From Leifsonia xyli subsp. xyli str. CTCB07 (GTDB lineage Bacteria > Actinomycetota > Actinomycetes > Actinomycetales > Microbacteriaceae), in the NCBI RefSeq assembly GCF_000007665.1, contig NC_006087.1:2294001-2358000 (forward strand): a DNA stretch of 64,000 nt, written 5' to 3'. A program made the position numbers and the translations under genes. Positions 10,621 through 18,969 of this stretch are shown here, piece after piece. The notes beneath the pieces are model-generated. The model did no database searches and had not been told where the DNA came from. It saw only the letters and a program-made list of their open reading frames with translations. Numbering within the stretch: the stretch's first letter is position 1; every line of letters starts with the position of its first letter.

Positions 10621-10892
10621 GTGTCGAGATCGTTGTGCTGCGGAAGGGCGACGGTCACCCGCACCTCAGCTACGACGCGGCGACGACGTTGTGCGGCCGC
10701 ACCCCGCAACCCAACCGGTGAGCGGCCATTCAGGTGTTCGACGCTGAGGTGACTGTCCGTCTCACCGCGGCAACGCTCACCCGACCGTTTGCGCTGGAAG
10801 CCGTGTGCGTCCGCTGCATCCGGGCGGTGGGTCTCGGAGACGAATACGCCGCCGCGATCGCCATGCATCGTAACCGGCAGCGGCTCACCTGA
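10617..10892 (+). pseudogene. Small mobile-element gene with in-frame TGA
   Basis: GTG 10617 overlaps the ArdC stop (GTGA). The frame MSVEIVVLRKGDGHPHLSY continues past a TGA at 10719-10721 and resumes in the same frame (QVFDAEVTVRLTAATLTRPF, then CVRCIRAVGLGDEYA) to TGA 10890-10892. Total is 92 codons. The second part resembles zinc-ribbon-like small proteins of actinobacterial mobile elements. Function unknown; it is probably inactivated by the stop. Confidence 0.45.
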
Positions 10893-11044
10893 ACGGCGCC
10901 GGTGGGTCGTCCCCGCTGGGTCCGAACCGTGAGGGTGCCCCTTCGGCCCCCCTCACACTCCCCCACGCTGGCAGTCACTTGACGGTGAATCATATGGTGC
11001 GGCTCCTGCCCCCCCCCGGGGTAAACCCGGCCCCTGTCGCTCCA

Positions 11045-11100
11045 CGGAAATTCTTCGACGCGGTCGCTGATGCTCCCTTACTTTCGCCGAAGAATTTCCG
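11045..11100. repeat. Second hairpin of the CGCGGTCGCTG family
   Basis: A 13-bp inverted repeat (CGGAAATTCTTCG at 11045-11057, complement 11088-11100) encloses ACGCGGTCGCTGATGCTCCC, nearly the loop of the hairpin at 9628-9679, although the stems differ. The surrounding 10893-11173 has no gene. Confidence 0.6.
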
Positions 11101-11241
11101 GTCCGCTTCGGCGTCCGGGTTGACCCCTCCTCCACCGCACCATCTGGTCCCCGTATCAAGTAACTGCCCAGAACTAAGGGATGGTTTCAGTAGTTGGCGT
11201 GGTGGTGGTTGTTGTGGCTGGTTGGTGGGGATGCTGGTGGA

Positions 11242-12087
11242 GTGTCGGCGCTTGCCGAGGATCGGTTCATTAAGGATACGTTGTGGGAGCGGTTGGAGTC
11301 GTTGATCCCGTCGCGGCCGCCGGCGGTCAATGGGCGGACGGGGCAGCCTCGGGTTCCGGACCGGAAGGTGTTCGCTGGGATCGTGTTCGTGCTGTTGACA
11401 GGGATCCCGTGGAGGAAGCTTCCATCCGAGCTTGGGTACGGGTCTGGGATCACCTGCTGGCGGCGTCTGCGTGAATGGTCCGAAGCGGGGGTGTGGGACG
11501 CACTGCGGAGGATCCTGCTCGATGAGCTCGGCCACGCAAAACGCTCGGCTGGGAAACCCCAGCCGAACGCCTCGCTAAACTACTCGCCAGCTAATCGTCG
11601 TGTTGCAACAACCACTGGAATCCGCCCTGGACCTAACCCCACGGATCGCGGGAAACTCGGCACGAAGTACCATGTCCTGACCGACCGCAACGGGATCCCG
11701 CTGCATGTCGAGATCTCCGGCGCGAACCGACATGACTCCATGCTCGTGCAACCCGTGTTGGACAACATCACCGCGATCAAGGGTGTCGGCCGCGGTCGGC
11801 CGAGACGCCGCCCGGTCATCTTCCACGCCGACAAGGCCTACGACAACCGACGCGTCCGCCGCTACCTGCGACGTCGTGGCATCAAGACGCGCATCGCAAG
11901 AATCGGAGTCAACTCCAAACAGCGACTCGGCAAACACCGCTGGGTAGTCGAACACACCATGGCCTGGGTCCTCGACTTCCGGAAACTCGCCACTAGCTAC
12001 GACCGCACCGCCCCAACGATCACAACGCTCGTCGCTCTAGCAGTCGCGATCACCAGCGCCCGCAAACTCACCAAAACCAACTACTGA
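11242..12087 (+). pseudogene. IS5-family transposase with an IS30 scar
   Basis: Start GTG 11242 (VSALAEDRFIKDTLWERLE). The frame stays open to TGA 12085-12087 and keeps IPWRKLPSELG, GPNPTDRGKLGTKYHVLTDR, the second-Asp region and WVVEHTMAWVLDFRKL. The segment where relatives carry the first catalytic Asp (D-S-V-S-V-R-A-K-R-G-G) is replaced by 95 bp identical to the right end of the IS30 element at 29.8 kb, translated as RSAGKPQPNASLNYSPANRR. An in-frame hybrid without the first D cannot transpose by the known DDE mechanism. Confidence 0.8.
11532..11626 (+). repeat. 95-bp IS30 right-end fragment inside the IS5 transposase
   Basis: Identical to 29802-29896, the last codons of the IS30 transposase plus its right terminal repeat TGTTGCAACAACC. 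It is the footprint of an IS30 insertion followed by deletion of everything except its end. Confidence 0.9.
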
Positions 12088-12099
12088 AACCATCCCTTA

Positions 12100-12880
<781 letters not shown>

Positions 12881-13063
12881 GCCGGCTCGGGCCGGCGTGG
12901 CCGAGGACAGGGTTCCCGTGTCAACCGTCCACGCGGTGCCACGTCGACGCACACGCCGACGCCCCGAATAGTCGTCCGTTATGGATGGCAGTCGCGCGCA
13001 GTCCTCAATGTCGGCTGAGCTCGCCCTGCTGGGGCGCGACGGTCGGATCGATAAGCTCGGCGC

Positions 13064-14111
13064 ATGAACGAGCTCGCGGTACCGGCCAACTACCCCGCAG
13101 TCCTGGCAGACTTGCGAAAGCGGGTCCGTCAAGCACGAGCACGAACCCAACGGCAAGTGAATGCTGAATTAGTCGGACTGTACTGGTCGATCGGTACCAC
13201 GATCCTGACTCAGCAGAACACAGCAGGCTGGGGTGCTGGCGTGGTCGAGCAGCTCGCCATGGACCTGCGGGCCACCTTCCCGGACATGCGTGGACTCTCT
13301 CGCCGCAACCTGCTCTACATGCGGGCGTTCGCCGCTGCCTGGCCCGAGGCGAACATGCATGAGGTTGTGCAACAGCCTGTTGCACGAAATCCCCTGGGGC
13401 CACGTCACCATCCTTCTCGACAAGCTCGACACCCGAGATGATCGCGACTGGTACGCAGCGGAGGCAATCCGACTCGGGTGGTCCCGCGCGGTACTGCTCG
13501 ACCGCATCGCCGCTAACACCCGGCACAGGATTGGCGCGGCGCCATCGAACTACGACACCCACCTCAAGCCGGAGGAGTCCACCCGCTCTCAGCAGCTGAC
13601 TCGTGACCCGTACGTGTTCGACTTCCTGCAGCTCGGAGACCAAGCGCACGAACGCGATCGCGAGCAGGCGCTCATAAACCGAATCGAGCGCACACTTCTT
13701 GAGCTCGGCGAAGGGTTCGCCTTCATTGGCAGACAGAAACACTTAGAGATCGACGGCGACGACTTCTACGTCGACCTGTTGTTCTTCCACACCGTCCAGC
13801 TGCGCTACGTCGTGATCGAGCTGAAGATCGGGCGATTCGAGCCCGCTCACGCTGGCCAACTCGGCTTCTACGTCGCTCTCATCGACGACCGACTGCGGTT
13901 GCCTGCCCACGCCCCAACCGGCGGCATTCTGCTCTGCACCGACCGCAACGAGGCAGTTGTCCGCTACTCGCTCGGCGGCACCGATCAACCCGTCGCGGTC
14001 AGCACATACACCTACGATGCCCTCCCCACCGCCGAGCAGCAGGCACTCCCCTCCGCCGACACGCTGACAGCCGCTCTCGCCGAAACAGACATCAACCCCA
14101 CAGAGCAGTAG
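13064..14111 (+). pseudogene. DUF1016/PDDEXK nuclease-family protein, one frameshift
   Basis: The N-terminal DUF1016 domain (TQRQVNAELVGLYWSIG, FPDMRGLSRRNLLYMR) runs in one frame from ATG 13064 to about 13385. The PDDEXK nuclease domain (PYVFDFLQLG, FIGRQKHLEIDGDDFYVDLL, YVVIELKIGRFEPAHAGQLG) continues in the next frame to TAG 14109-14111. One extra base near GTTGCACGAAATCCCC (13379-13394) accounts for the break. Relatives are about 340 residues and include restriction-linked and solitary predicted nucleases. The promoter region 12881-13063 shows nothing else. Confidence 0.85.
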
Positions 14112-14321
14112 TCCGGCCTACGACCACCGCGGCGGAAGCGAGCTCCTGGACCGCGCACACTTGACTGTGGCAGCTTGATCGAAGACTAGGACGGGGTGAG
14201 GGGCGTGAGGAACGTACTGGTGCTGCAGTGCTCATGGATGCCTCCCGTTTCAACTGTGTCAACCACTAAGCACCGCGGGCATCCCTCTCGCCTAAAAAAG
14301 ATAAGGCACGTTATGGTATTG
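14112..14321. other. Intergenic, no gene seen
   Basis: About 210 bases between the nuclease remnant and the box before the RES operon. I see no coding signal. Confidence 0.4.
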
Positions 14322-14345
14322 TCAAACTGACATAAGGGAGATTAT
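14322..14345 (+). promoter_or_regulatory. TA-shared upstream box, copy 1
   Basis: Begins TCAAACTGACATAAGGGAGA and continues TTAT. The full 24 bp recur exactly at 50674-50697 and the first 15 bp recur on the minus strand at 45778-45792. Each copy lies about 55-75 bp before the first gene of a toxin-antitoxin operon. TTGTCA at 14320-14325 could act as a -35 element. Confidence 0.6.
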
Positions 14346-14416
14346 CGGTCTTTTCGGGTGACTTATTTAGTGACGCATAGCTGTCTAGATGGGCGTCTTT
14401 TTGATACGCTGGTGCC

Positions 14417-14794
14417 ATGACGGATCTGGCAATGCGCCCGCTGGGGCGGGCAGCGCACAAGGCATCGGTGGAGTCGGCGTCGCCGGCGATCGTCGCGCGC
14501 CTGCAGGAGGTGCTCGGCCGCGACGTTGTGGCGATCATCACTGGCAAGACGCCGCGGCAGGTGTCTCGGTGGATCTCCGGCGACGCCACGCCGCCGCTGG
14601 GCGAGCAGCGCCTGCTGCGCGACACCTTCCAGGTGGTCGAGCTTCTGGCTGAAGTCGATCCTGATGAGGTCGTGCGGGCGTGGTTCATCGGGATGAACCC
14701 GCAGTTGGAGGACGCTGCGCCGGCTGAGGTCATCGCCGAGGGGCGTGTCCGCGACGTCATGGCCGCCGCGCGCGCGTTCGTCAATGCTGGCTGA
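14417..14794 (+). CDS. Xre/MbcA/ParS-type antitoxin
   Basis: A 125-residue protein with the layout of antitoxins paired with RES toxins: an N-terminal region (ASPAIVARLQEVLGRDVVAI), a helix-turn-helix-like part (ITGKTPRQVSRWISG) and a C-terminal toxin-binding region (VRAWFIGMNPQLEDAAPAEV). It neutralises the following RES protein by occluding its active site; this is known for the family. It overlaps the toxin ORF by 11 bases. The frame is intact. Confidence 0.85.
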   Translation: MTDLAMRPLGRAAHKASVESASPAIVARLQEVLGRDVVAIITGKTPRQVSRWISGDATPPLGEQRLLRDTFQVVELLAEVDPDEVVRAWFIGMNPQLEDAAPAEVIAEGRVRDVMAAARAFVNAG

Positions 14795-15459
14795 GCTCGC
14801 CCTCCTGACCGCACCGTCGCCGCTTTGGCGCGTGGAACGAATCGACCCGGCCCTCCGCTTCTCTCAGCTCAACCCGGTCGACGTCATGAACGAGGGCGCC
14901 GGGAACCGGTTCGACATCCCCGGCGCCGGCGTGCTCTACGGGGGCGACCACCCCGGAGGGTGGTTTCGCGGAGACGCTCGCCGGCTTCCGGCCGAAGGCG
15001 TCGATGATCGGCGCGTTCTCGCAGATCGAGACCGACCCCGGCCGAGTCGGGCCCGGCGAGGTTCCCGCCTCCTGGCTGACTACCCGCCGGCTGCGGGAGT
15101 TCGAGGTCACCGGGTCGCTGCCGTTCGTGGACCTCGAGACGACCGCCACCCACACTTACCTCACACGCGAGGCTGCGTCGGTGCTGCGCCATCAGGAGCT
15201 CGAGAACCTCGACGTCGCTGACGTCCGCGGCCCCAACCGGCTCCTGACGCGCGCGATCGCCAGCTGGCTCTATTCGCGCACCGACGAGCACGGCCAGCCG
15301 CTCTACGCCGGCATCCGCTACGTCTCCCGGCTCGGAGACTTCGAGTGCTGGGCCATCTTCGACGGCACGCCTATCGAACTCCGCGCCACCCACGACCTCC
15401 AGACCACGGACCGAGCTCTTCGTGCGGTTCTCGACCTGTTCGGCATGGCGATCCGCTGA
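14784..15459 (+). pseudogene. RES-domain toxin, one frameshift in a G run
   Basis: RES toxins deplete NAD+ by ADP-ribosyl-transferase-like chemistry. ATG 14784 opens MLAELALLTAPSPLWRVERI, RFSQLNPVDVM, NRFDIPGAGVLYG. The rest (FAETLAGFRPKASMIGAFSQ, YLTREAASVLRHQEL, PLYAGIRYVSRLGDFECWAI) is one frame away. An extra G in the five-G run at about 14939-14943 explains it: removing one base restores Y-G-A-T-T-P-E-G, the usual motif. The toxin is dead while its antitoxin is intact, unless the base is a sequencing error. Confidence 0.87.
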
Positions 15460-15997
15460 CGACTGGGCGGTTCCGTCCAGATCTCGACCGCAAGCTCTGA
15501 GCCGCCTGCGGCGTCTCTCGGGGGAACGTTCCCCCGAACCCCCTCGGGCCGCAGTGCGCAAGCGCACCCCGGATTGAGGAGCAGGAACAGGTCGCGGTGT
15601 CGAGGTGCGAGCGGTGATGGCCGGGTGTGCGAGGCAAGCTCACGTCGACGAGGTGGTACGGAGGTGGGCTGGGCTGGGTTGAGAACGTTGGGGAGAGGGC
15701 GGGGTTCTGTCTTCGGGTTGTCATCCGGTGAGCAGCTGGCGGACGTGCGCGGATCGCTTCCGGTCGCCGGGTGCGAGCATCCCGCGCTCATCGACGCTGA
15801 CGAGTTGTCGGCGGGTGCGCCCGCTGCGGTCTGTCACGTCGACGGCGAGCTGTCGGCTCGTGAGGATGCCGTGGCTTTGTCAACCTGATTTGGCCCATTC
15901 GGGTCGTGGCCGTTGGTTATTGACGACAGCAGATAGTGTTGTCTACGTTGGGTCGTGGTGAGATGCCGAACTGCAACGGCGACTAGGGACAGCATCA
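15460..15997 (-). pseudogene. Remnant region with a C-terminal coding fragment
   Basis: Only 15726-15880 (minus) looks coding: LTSRQLAVDVTDRSGRTRRQ, LVSVDERGMLAPGDRKRSA, HVRQLLTG then stop. It lacks a start and is not recognised. The rest of 15460-15997 shows no gene. Confidence 0.3.
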
Positions 15998-16036
15998 CGG
16001 TGGCTGGGCGTGCGAGGACTGCGCGCCCAGCCACCG
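15998..16036 (+). promoter_or_regulatory. Long hairpin just upstream of a small gene
   Basis: A perfect 13-bp stem (CGGTGGCTGGGCG / CGCCCAGCCACCG) with partial extension inward ends 17 bases before ATG 16054 and a few bases before its GGAAGGA ribosome-binding site. It could be an attenuator, a terminator of upstream transcription or an mRNA-stability element. Confidence 0.45.
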
Positions 16037-16053
16037 CACTTTGGAAGGACATC

Positions 16054-16341
16054 ATGCGCGAGATCATTTTGGCGGTGGACTGGGGTCAGACTTGGCCACT
16101 TTCGGACATTATGTGGGACGAGGCCGACCAGCCCGACTGGGCGAGCTTGCTGAGCACTGAGTTGATCGAGCGCTTGCGAGCGTGGGCTCGCTATTTTAAC
16201 GAGCACGCGGATCTCGACTCCGCGAGCTTTGGTGGTGAGGCTGCCAGGAAATGGTTTGACCTGGAAGGCGTCGCGCTGCTCAACCTGCTTCAGGAAACCC
16301 TAGGGGATCGGTATCAGTTCCGTCTGGAGCTCTGGTTCTAA
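16054..16341 (+). CDS. Hypothetical 95-residue acidic protein
   Basis: ATG 16054 is preceded by GGAAGGA (16042-16048). The protein (MREIILAVDWGQTWPLSDIM, WARYFNEHADLDSASFGGEA, LLQETLGDRYQFRLELWF) is Trp-rich and acidic, with well-formed helices. Small stand-alone proteins of this kind are often immunity or accessory factors, but I do not recognise the family. The frame is intact among IS debris. Confidence 0.6.
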   Translation: MREIILAVDWGQTWPLSDIMWDEADQPDWASLLSTELIERLRAWARYFNEHADLDSASFGGEAARKWFDLEGVALLNLLQETLGDRYQFRLELWF

Positions 16342-16361
16342 GCCGCCGGCAAGCGATCGTT

Positions 16362-16610
16362 TCATGCCCTGTTGGTTCGGGTGTGGGCGAGGCGGTAGGA
16401 CTCGGTTCCGGTTTCGATGATGTGGCCGTTGAAGGTGAGCCGGTCAACGATCGCGGCGCAGAGCCTGGGGTCGGTGAATGTCTTGGTCCAGCCAGAGAAC
16501 GACTCGTTGGAAGCGATCGCGACGGAGGCTTTCTCTTCGCGTTCGGTGAGGACTTGGAAGAGAAGTCCGGCGCCGCGTCGGTCGAGTTCGGGTCTGCTGC
16601 ACGGTTAGGT
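16362..16610 (-). pseudogene. IS21 IstB C-terminal fragment
   Basis: SVAIASNESFSGWTKTFTDP, RLCAAIVDRLTFNGHIIETG and TESYRLAHTR are the end of an IstB helper ATPase. The Walker motifs are missing. It is cut by an IS3 end at about 16600 (TCTGCTGCACG-TTAGGTGACA). Confidence 0.82.
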
Positions 16611-16622
16611 GACAGGTTGTAG

Positions 16623-16926
16623 TCAGGCCGCGAGTGCGGCGGTGGTGTTCATGATGGTGTCGAATTCGATGGGGGTCAAACGGCCCAGGCGGGTTTGGCG
16701 TCGGCGTCGGTGGTAGGTGCGTTCGATCCAGGTGACGATCGCGATGCGAAGCTGGTCGCGAGTGGCCCAGGTTCGACGGTCGAGAACGTTCTTCTGCAGT
16801 AGTGCGAAGAAGCTTTCCATGGCGGCGTTGTCGCCAGCGGCGCCGACACGTCCCATCGAGCCGACCAGGCCATGGTGGGCCAGCGTCCGGAGGGCTTTCC
16901 GGCTTCGGAATTGGCTGCCGCGGATG
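16623..16926 (-). pseudogene. IS3-family OrfB C-terminal part, split by IS110
   Basis: RGSQFRSRKALRTLAHHGLV, AAGDNAAMESFFALLQKNV, TWIERTYHRRRRQTRLGRLT, PIEFDTIMN. This continues exactly the fragment at 18339-18452, so the 1.4 kb between them was inserted into the HSD/RGSQ junction of this OrfB. Confidence 0.85.
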
Positions 16927-16938
16927 CTCTCCTAAGAG

Positions 16939-18048
16939 TCAAGCGGCGATTTTCCTCGGTTTGGTATTCGGGGCGATGTGTTTGATGCCGGGGTTGAGGA
17001 GGAAGTAGACCTCGCGGGCGAGGTATCGCTTGAGGCAACGGATGATCTCCATCTTCGAGTGGCCTTCCGCGGTCTTCTTCGCTGCGTAGGCCTTCGTTCT
17101 CGGGTCGATCCGGAGCCTGCTGATCACGGCGAGGTGGAGGGCACGGTTGGCTTGCCGGTCGCCACCACGGTTGAGTCGGTGTCGCTGGGTCATTCCGGAG
17201 GACGCGGGTAGCGGGGAGACGCCGCAGAGCATCGCGAACGCGGCTTCGGACTTCATGCTCTCGGGGTTGTCGCCTGCGGTGACGAGCATCTGCCCGGCGA
17301 CTTCGATGCCGATTCCGACGCGTTCGAGTAGCTGGGGGGCGAGGGACTCGACGATGGGGTTGATCAGGTCGTCAAGGTCGACGATCTCGTCGGTGAGCTC
17401 GATATAGCGGCGGCCGAACGACTTCAACGCGACCCGGTAGGCGACAACGGGATCGGTCGCGTTCGAGGTGTCAGGACGCCAGGCAGCGAGATGGCGGATC
17501 AGCTGCATACGGGTGAGGTTGCGTACCTGGTCACGAACCTCGTCGGGTGCGGCGACGATCGACATCCGCAGCAGCTGCAATGTGTTGCGGCGTTCACGGA
17601 CCGCCTGGGCTCGCGCAACCCGCAGGATTCTCAGGGCCTCGACCGCGCCGTCCTTGGACTTCGGGATCGTTGTACGGCGCTCGTGCAGTGCGGCGCGGGC
17701 GGCATTGATCGCGTCCAGGTCATCGTCTTTCCCTTTCCGGCGTCGGTCTGACCGATCCGGCCGGTCGACCTCGAGGATCGTCACCTCGTTCTTCGCGAGA
17801 TGCCGGGCGAGGCCAGCGCCGTAGGAGCCCGTCCCTTCGATTCCGATCCGCACCAACGCGCCTTGACTGCGCACCCATGCCAGCAGGGCCCGATAACCCG
17901 CGCGAGTCGTGGAGAAGCTGTGGGTTCCGAGGATTGTCCCGGTCTCGTCGACGACCGCGGCGACGTGGATCTCCTTATGGGTGTCGACGCCGGCGAACAC
18001 CGACGTTCGTGATTGAGGTTGCTTGCCGGTGTCGGGGATGATGGTCAT
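16939..18048 (-). CDS. IS110-family transposase (DEDD recombinase)
   Basis: Start ATG 18046-18048 (MTIIPDTGKQ) has GGAG seven bases upstream; an alternative ATG at 18087 lacks one. The N-terminal RuvC-like DEDD domain has FAGVDTHKEIHVAAVVDETG, IGIEGTGSYGAGLARHL and GKDDDLDAINAARAA. The C-terminal transposase_20 domain has AFAMLCGVSPLPASSGM and HRLNRGGDRQANRALH, with the conserved Ser/Gly region. About 369 residues, apparently intact. IS110 enzymes use an element-encoded bridge RNA to choose donor and target. Confidence 0.9.
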   Translation of the reverse strand: MTIIPDTGKQPQSRTSVFAGVDTHKEIHVAAVVDETGTILGTHSFSTTRAGYRALLAWVRSQGALVRIGIEGTGSYGAGLARHLAKNEVTILEVDRPDRSDRRRKGKDDDLDAINAARAALHERRTTIPKSKDGAVEALRILRVARAQAVRERRNTLQLLRMSIVAAPDEVRDQVRNLTRMQLIRHLAAWRPDTSNATDPVVAYRVALKSFGRRYIELTDEIVDLDDLINPIVESLAPQLLERVGIGIEVAGQMLVTAGDNPESMKSEAAFAMLCGVSPLPASSGMTQRHRLNRGGDRQANRALHLAVISRLRIDPRTKAYAAKKTAEGHSKMEIIRCLKRYLAREVYFLLNPGIKHIAPNTKPRKIAA

Positions 18049-18089
18049 GTCGTGCTCCGATCTGTTCGCATGGGCGGGGAACGGCACCG

Positions 18090-18340
18090 CGCACCACCAG
18101 ACCGGCGGACAAGACAGTGATGAGCACCTGTTGGCGCAGGCTCTCCTTAAGTCACTCCGGCGGTGAGGCGTGACGCCTCACCGGATGTTCTCAGGGGACC
18201 GACAGATCCGTGGAAAGACAGCAGATGTCGATCGGCGTGAGAGTCAGGAACCCCTGAGAACACGCGGCACCAGCATCCTTGCGCGTCCATCGCTGTGAGG
18301 GTCAGGACCCCCGAGAACACCAGCACGAACAGTCTCACTA
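18090..18340 (-). ncRNA. Predicted IS110 bridge RNA (leader of the element)
   Basis: The non-coding leader read on the minus strand is structured: a 9-bp hairpin (18162-18182) and a 12-bp inverted repeat (18186-18197 with 18251-18262). Two segments match the insertion-site flanks. 18289-18297 is ATCGCTGTG, identical to the right flank at 18340-18348. 18263-18269 is CGCGGCA, the complement of the left flank TGCCGCG at 16916-16922. Nearer the transposase, GCTCTCCT at 18140-18147 equals the element's own left end at 16926-16933, as a donor guide would. The 5' target-loop then donor-loop order fits published IS110 bridge RNAs. Confidence 0.6.
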
Positions 18341-18452
18341 TCGCTGTGGACCACGCAGCCGACGACGTTCCCGCGCATCGCGACAGCGTTGTTGAGTGCC
18401 GCGACGACCAGGCGGGACTTCATTCGGGAATCGATGGAGTACTTGACAGCCG
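18339..18452 (-). pseudogene. IS3-family OrfB middle fragment
   Basis: [36 protein letters not shown] is the integrase core segment that precedes RGSQFRSRK at 16926. It is disrupted upstream of about 18452. Confidence 0.78.
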
Positions 18453-18600
18453 CTCGCGCGTCGCCGGAATCGCGCCCACTCTGGCCGCGGCGGAAGCCCT
18501 CCTCCAGCGCACACCACCTCACCGTGTTCCTCGCGATGCCCACAACCGTCTGCGCCAACTCGCGCGGGGCGACCGGAGTCGACCTCTCGGCTCCCGAAGA

Positions 18601-18822
18601 ATGAAGGAAGAAAAGACGCCCACTAGCACCGTCAAATGGTTCAACTCGAAGAAGGGGTTCGGCTTCATCGCCCCGGATGACGGCAGCACCGACGTCTTCG
18701 TCCACTACAGCGAGATCGCCGCCACCGGCGGTTACCGCAATCTCGACGAGAACCAGAAGGTCGAATACGACCTCGCGCAGGGACCCAAGGGTCCCCAGGC
18801 AGCGAACATCCGACCGGCCTGA
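18601..18822 (+). CDS. Cold-shock domain protein, CspA family
   Basis: A 73-residue single-domain RNA/ssDNA-binding protein with [15 protein letters not shown] (RNP1 KGFGFI), VFVHYSEI (RNP2) and the usual tail [20 protein letters not shown]. It acts as an RNA chaperone. The first eight residues (MKEEKTPT) differ from the usual MAxGTVKWF start, and the upstream region is IS3 debris. The native start may therefore have been lost and replaced; the promoter is not obvious. Confidence 0.88.
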   Translation: MKEEKTPTSTVKWFNSKKGFGFIAPDDGSTDVFVHYSEIAATGGYRNLDENQKVEYDLAQGPKGPQAANIRPA

Positions 18823-18969
18823 TGAATCCGGTGCCCGGTCGAAAGGCCGGGCACCGTTCCGTTAAACCGCACCGACGAACACCCAGCAACCGCGCCTACA
18901 CTTGCCGCATCTCGGGCGATCCGCCCACATCCTCGGCTGGGAAATCGTCACGACACAGCGGAGGAACGC

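Larger units (their letters stand above)
16924..18340 (-). mobile_element. IS110-family element inserted in IS3 OrfB
   Basis: The boundaries are set by the interrupted OrfB (…VVHSD at 18341 onward, RGSQF… up to 16923). The element holds one transposase gene and about 290 bp of leader on its 5' side. No terminal inverted repeats, as expected. AT is present at both junctions and may be the core dinucleotide, but the exact edge is uncertain by one or two bases. Confidence 0.78.
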
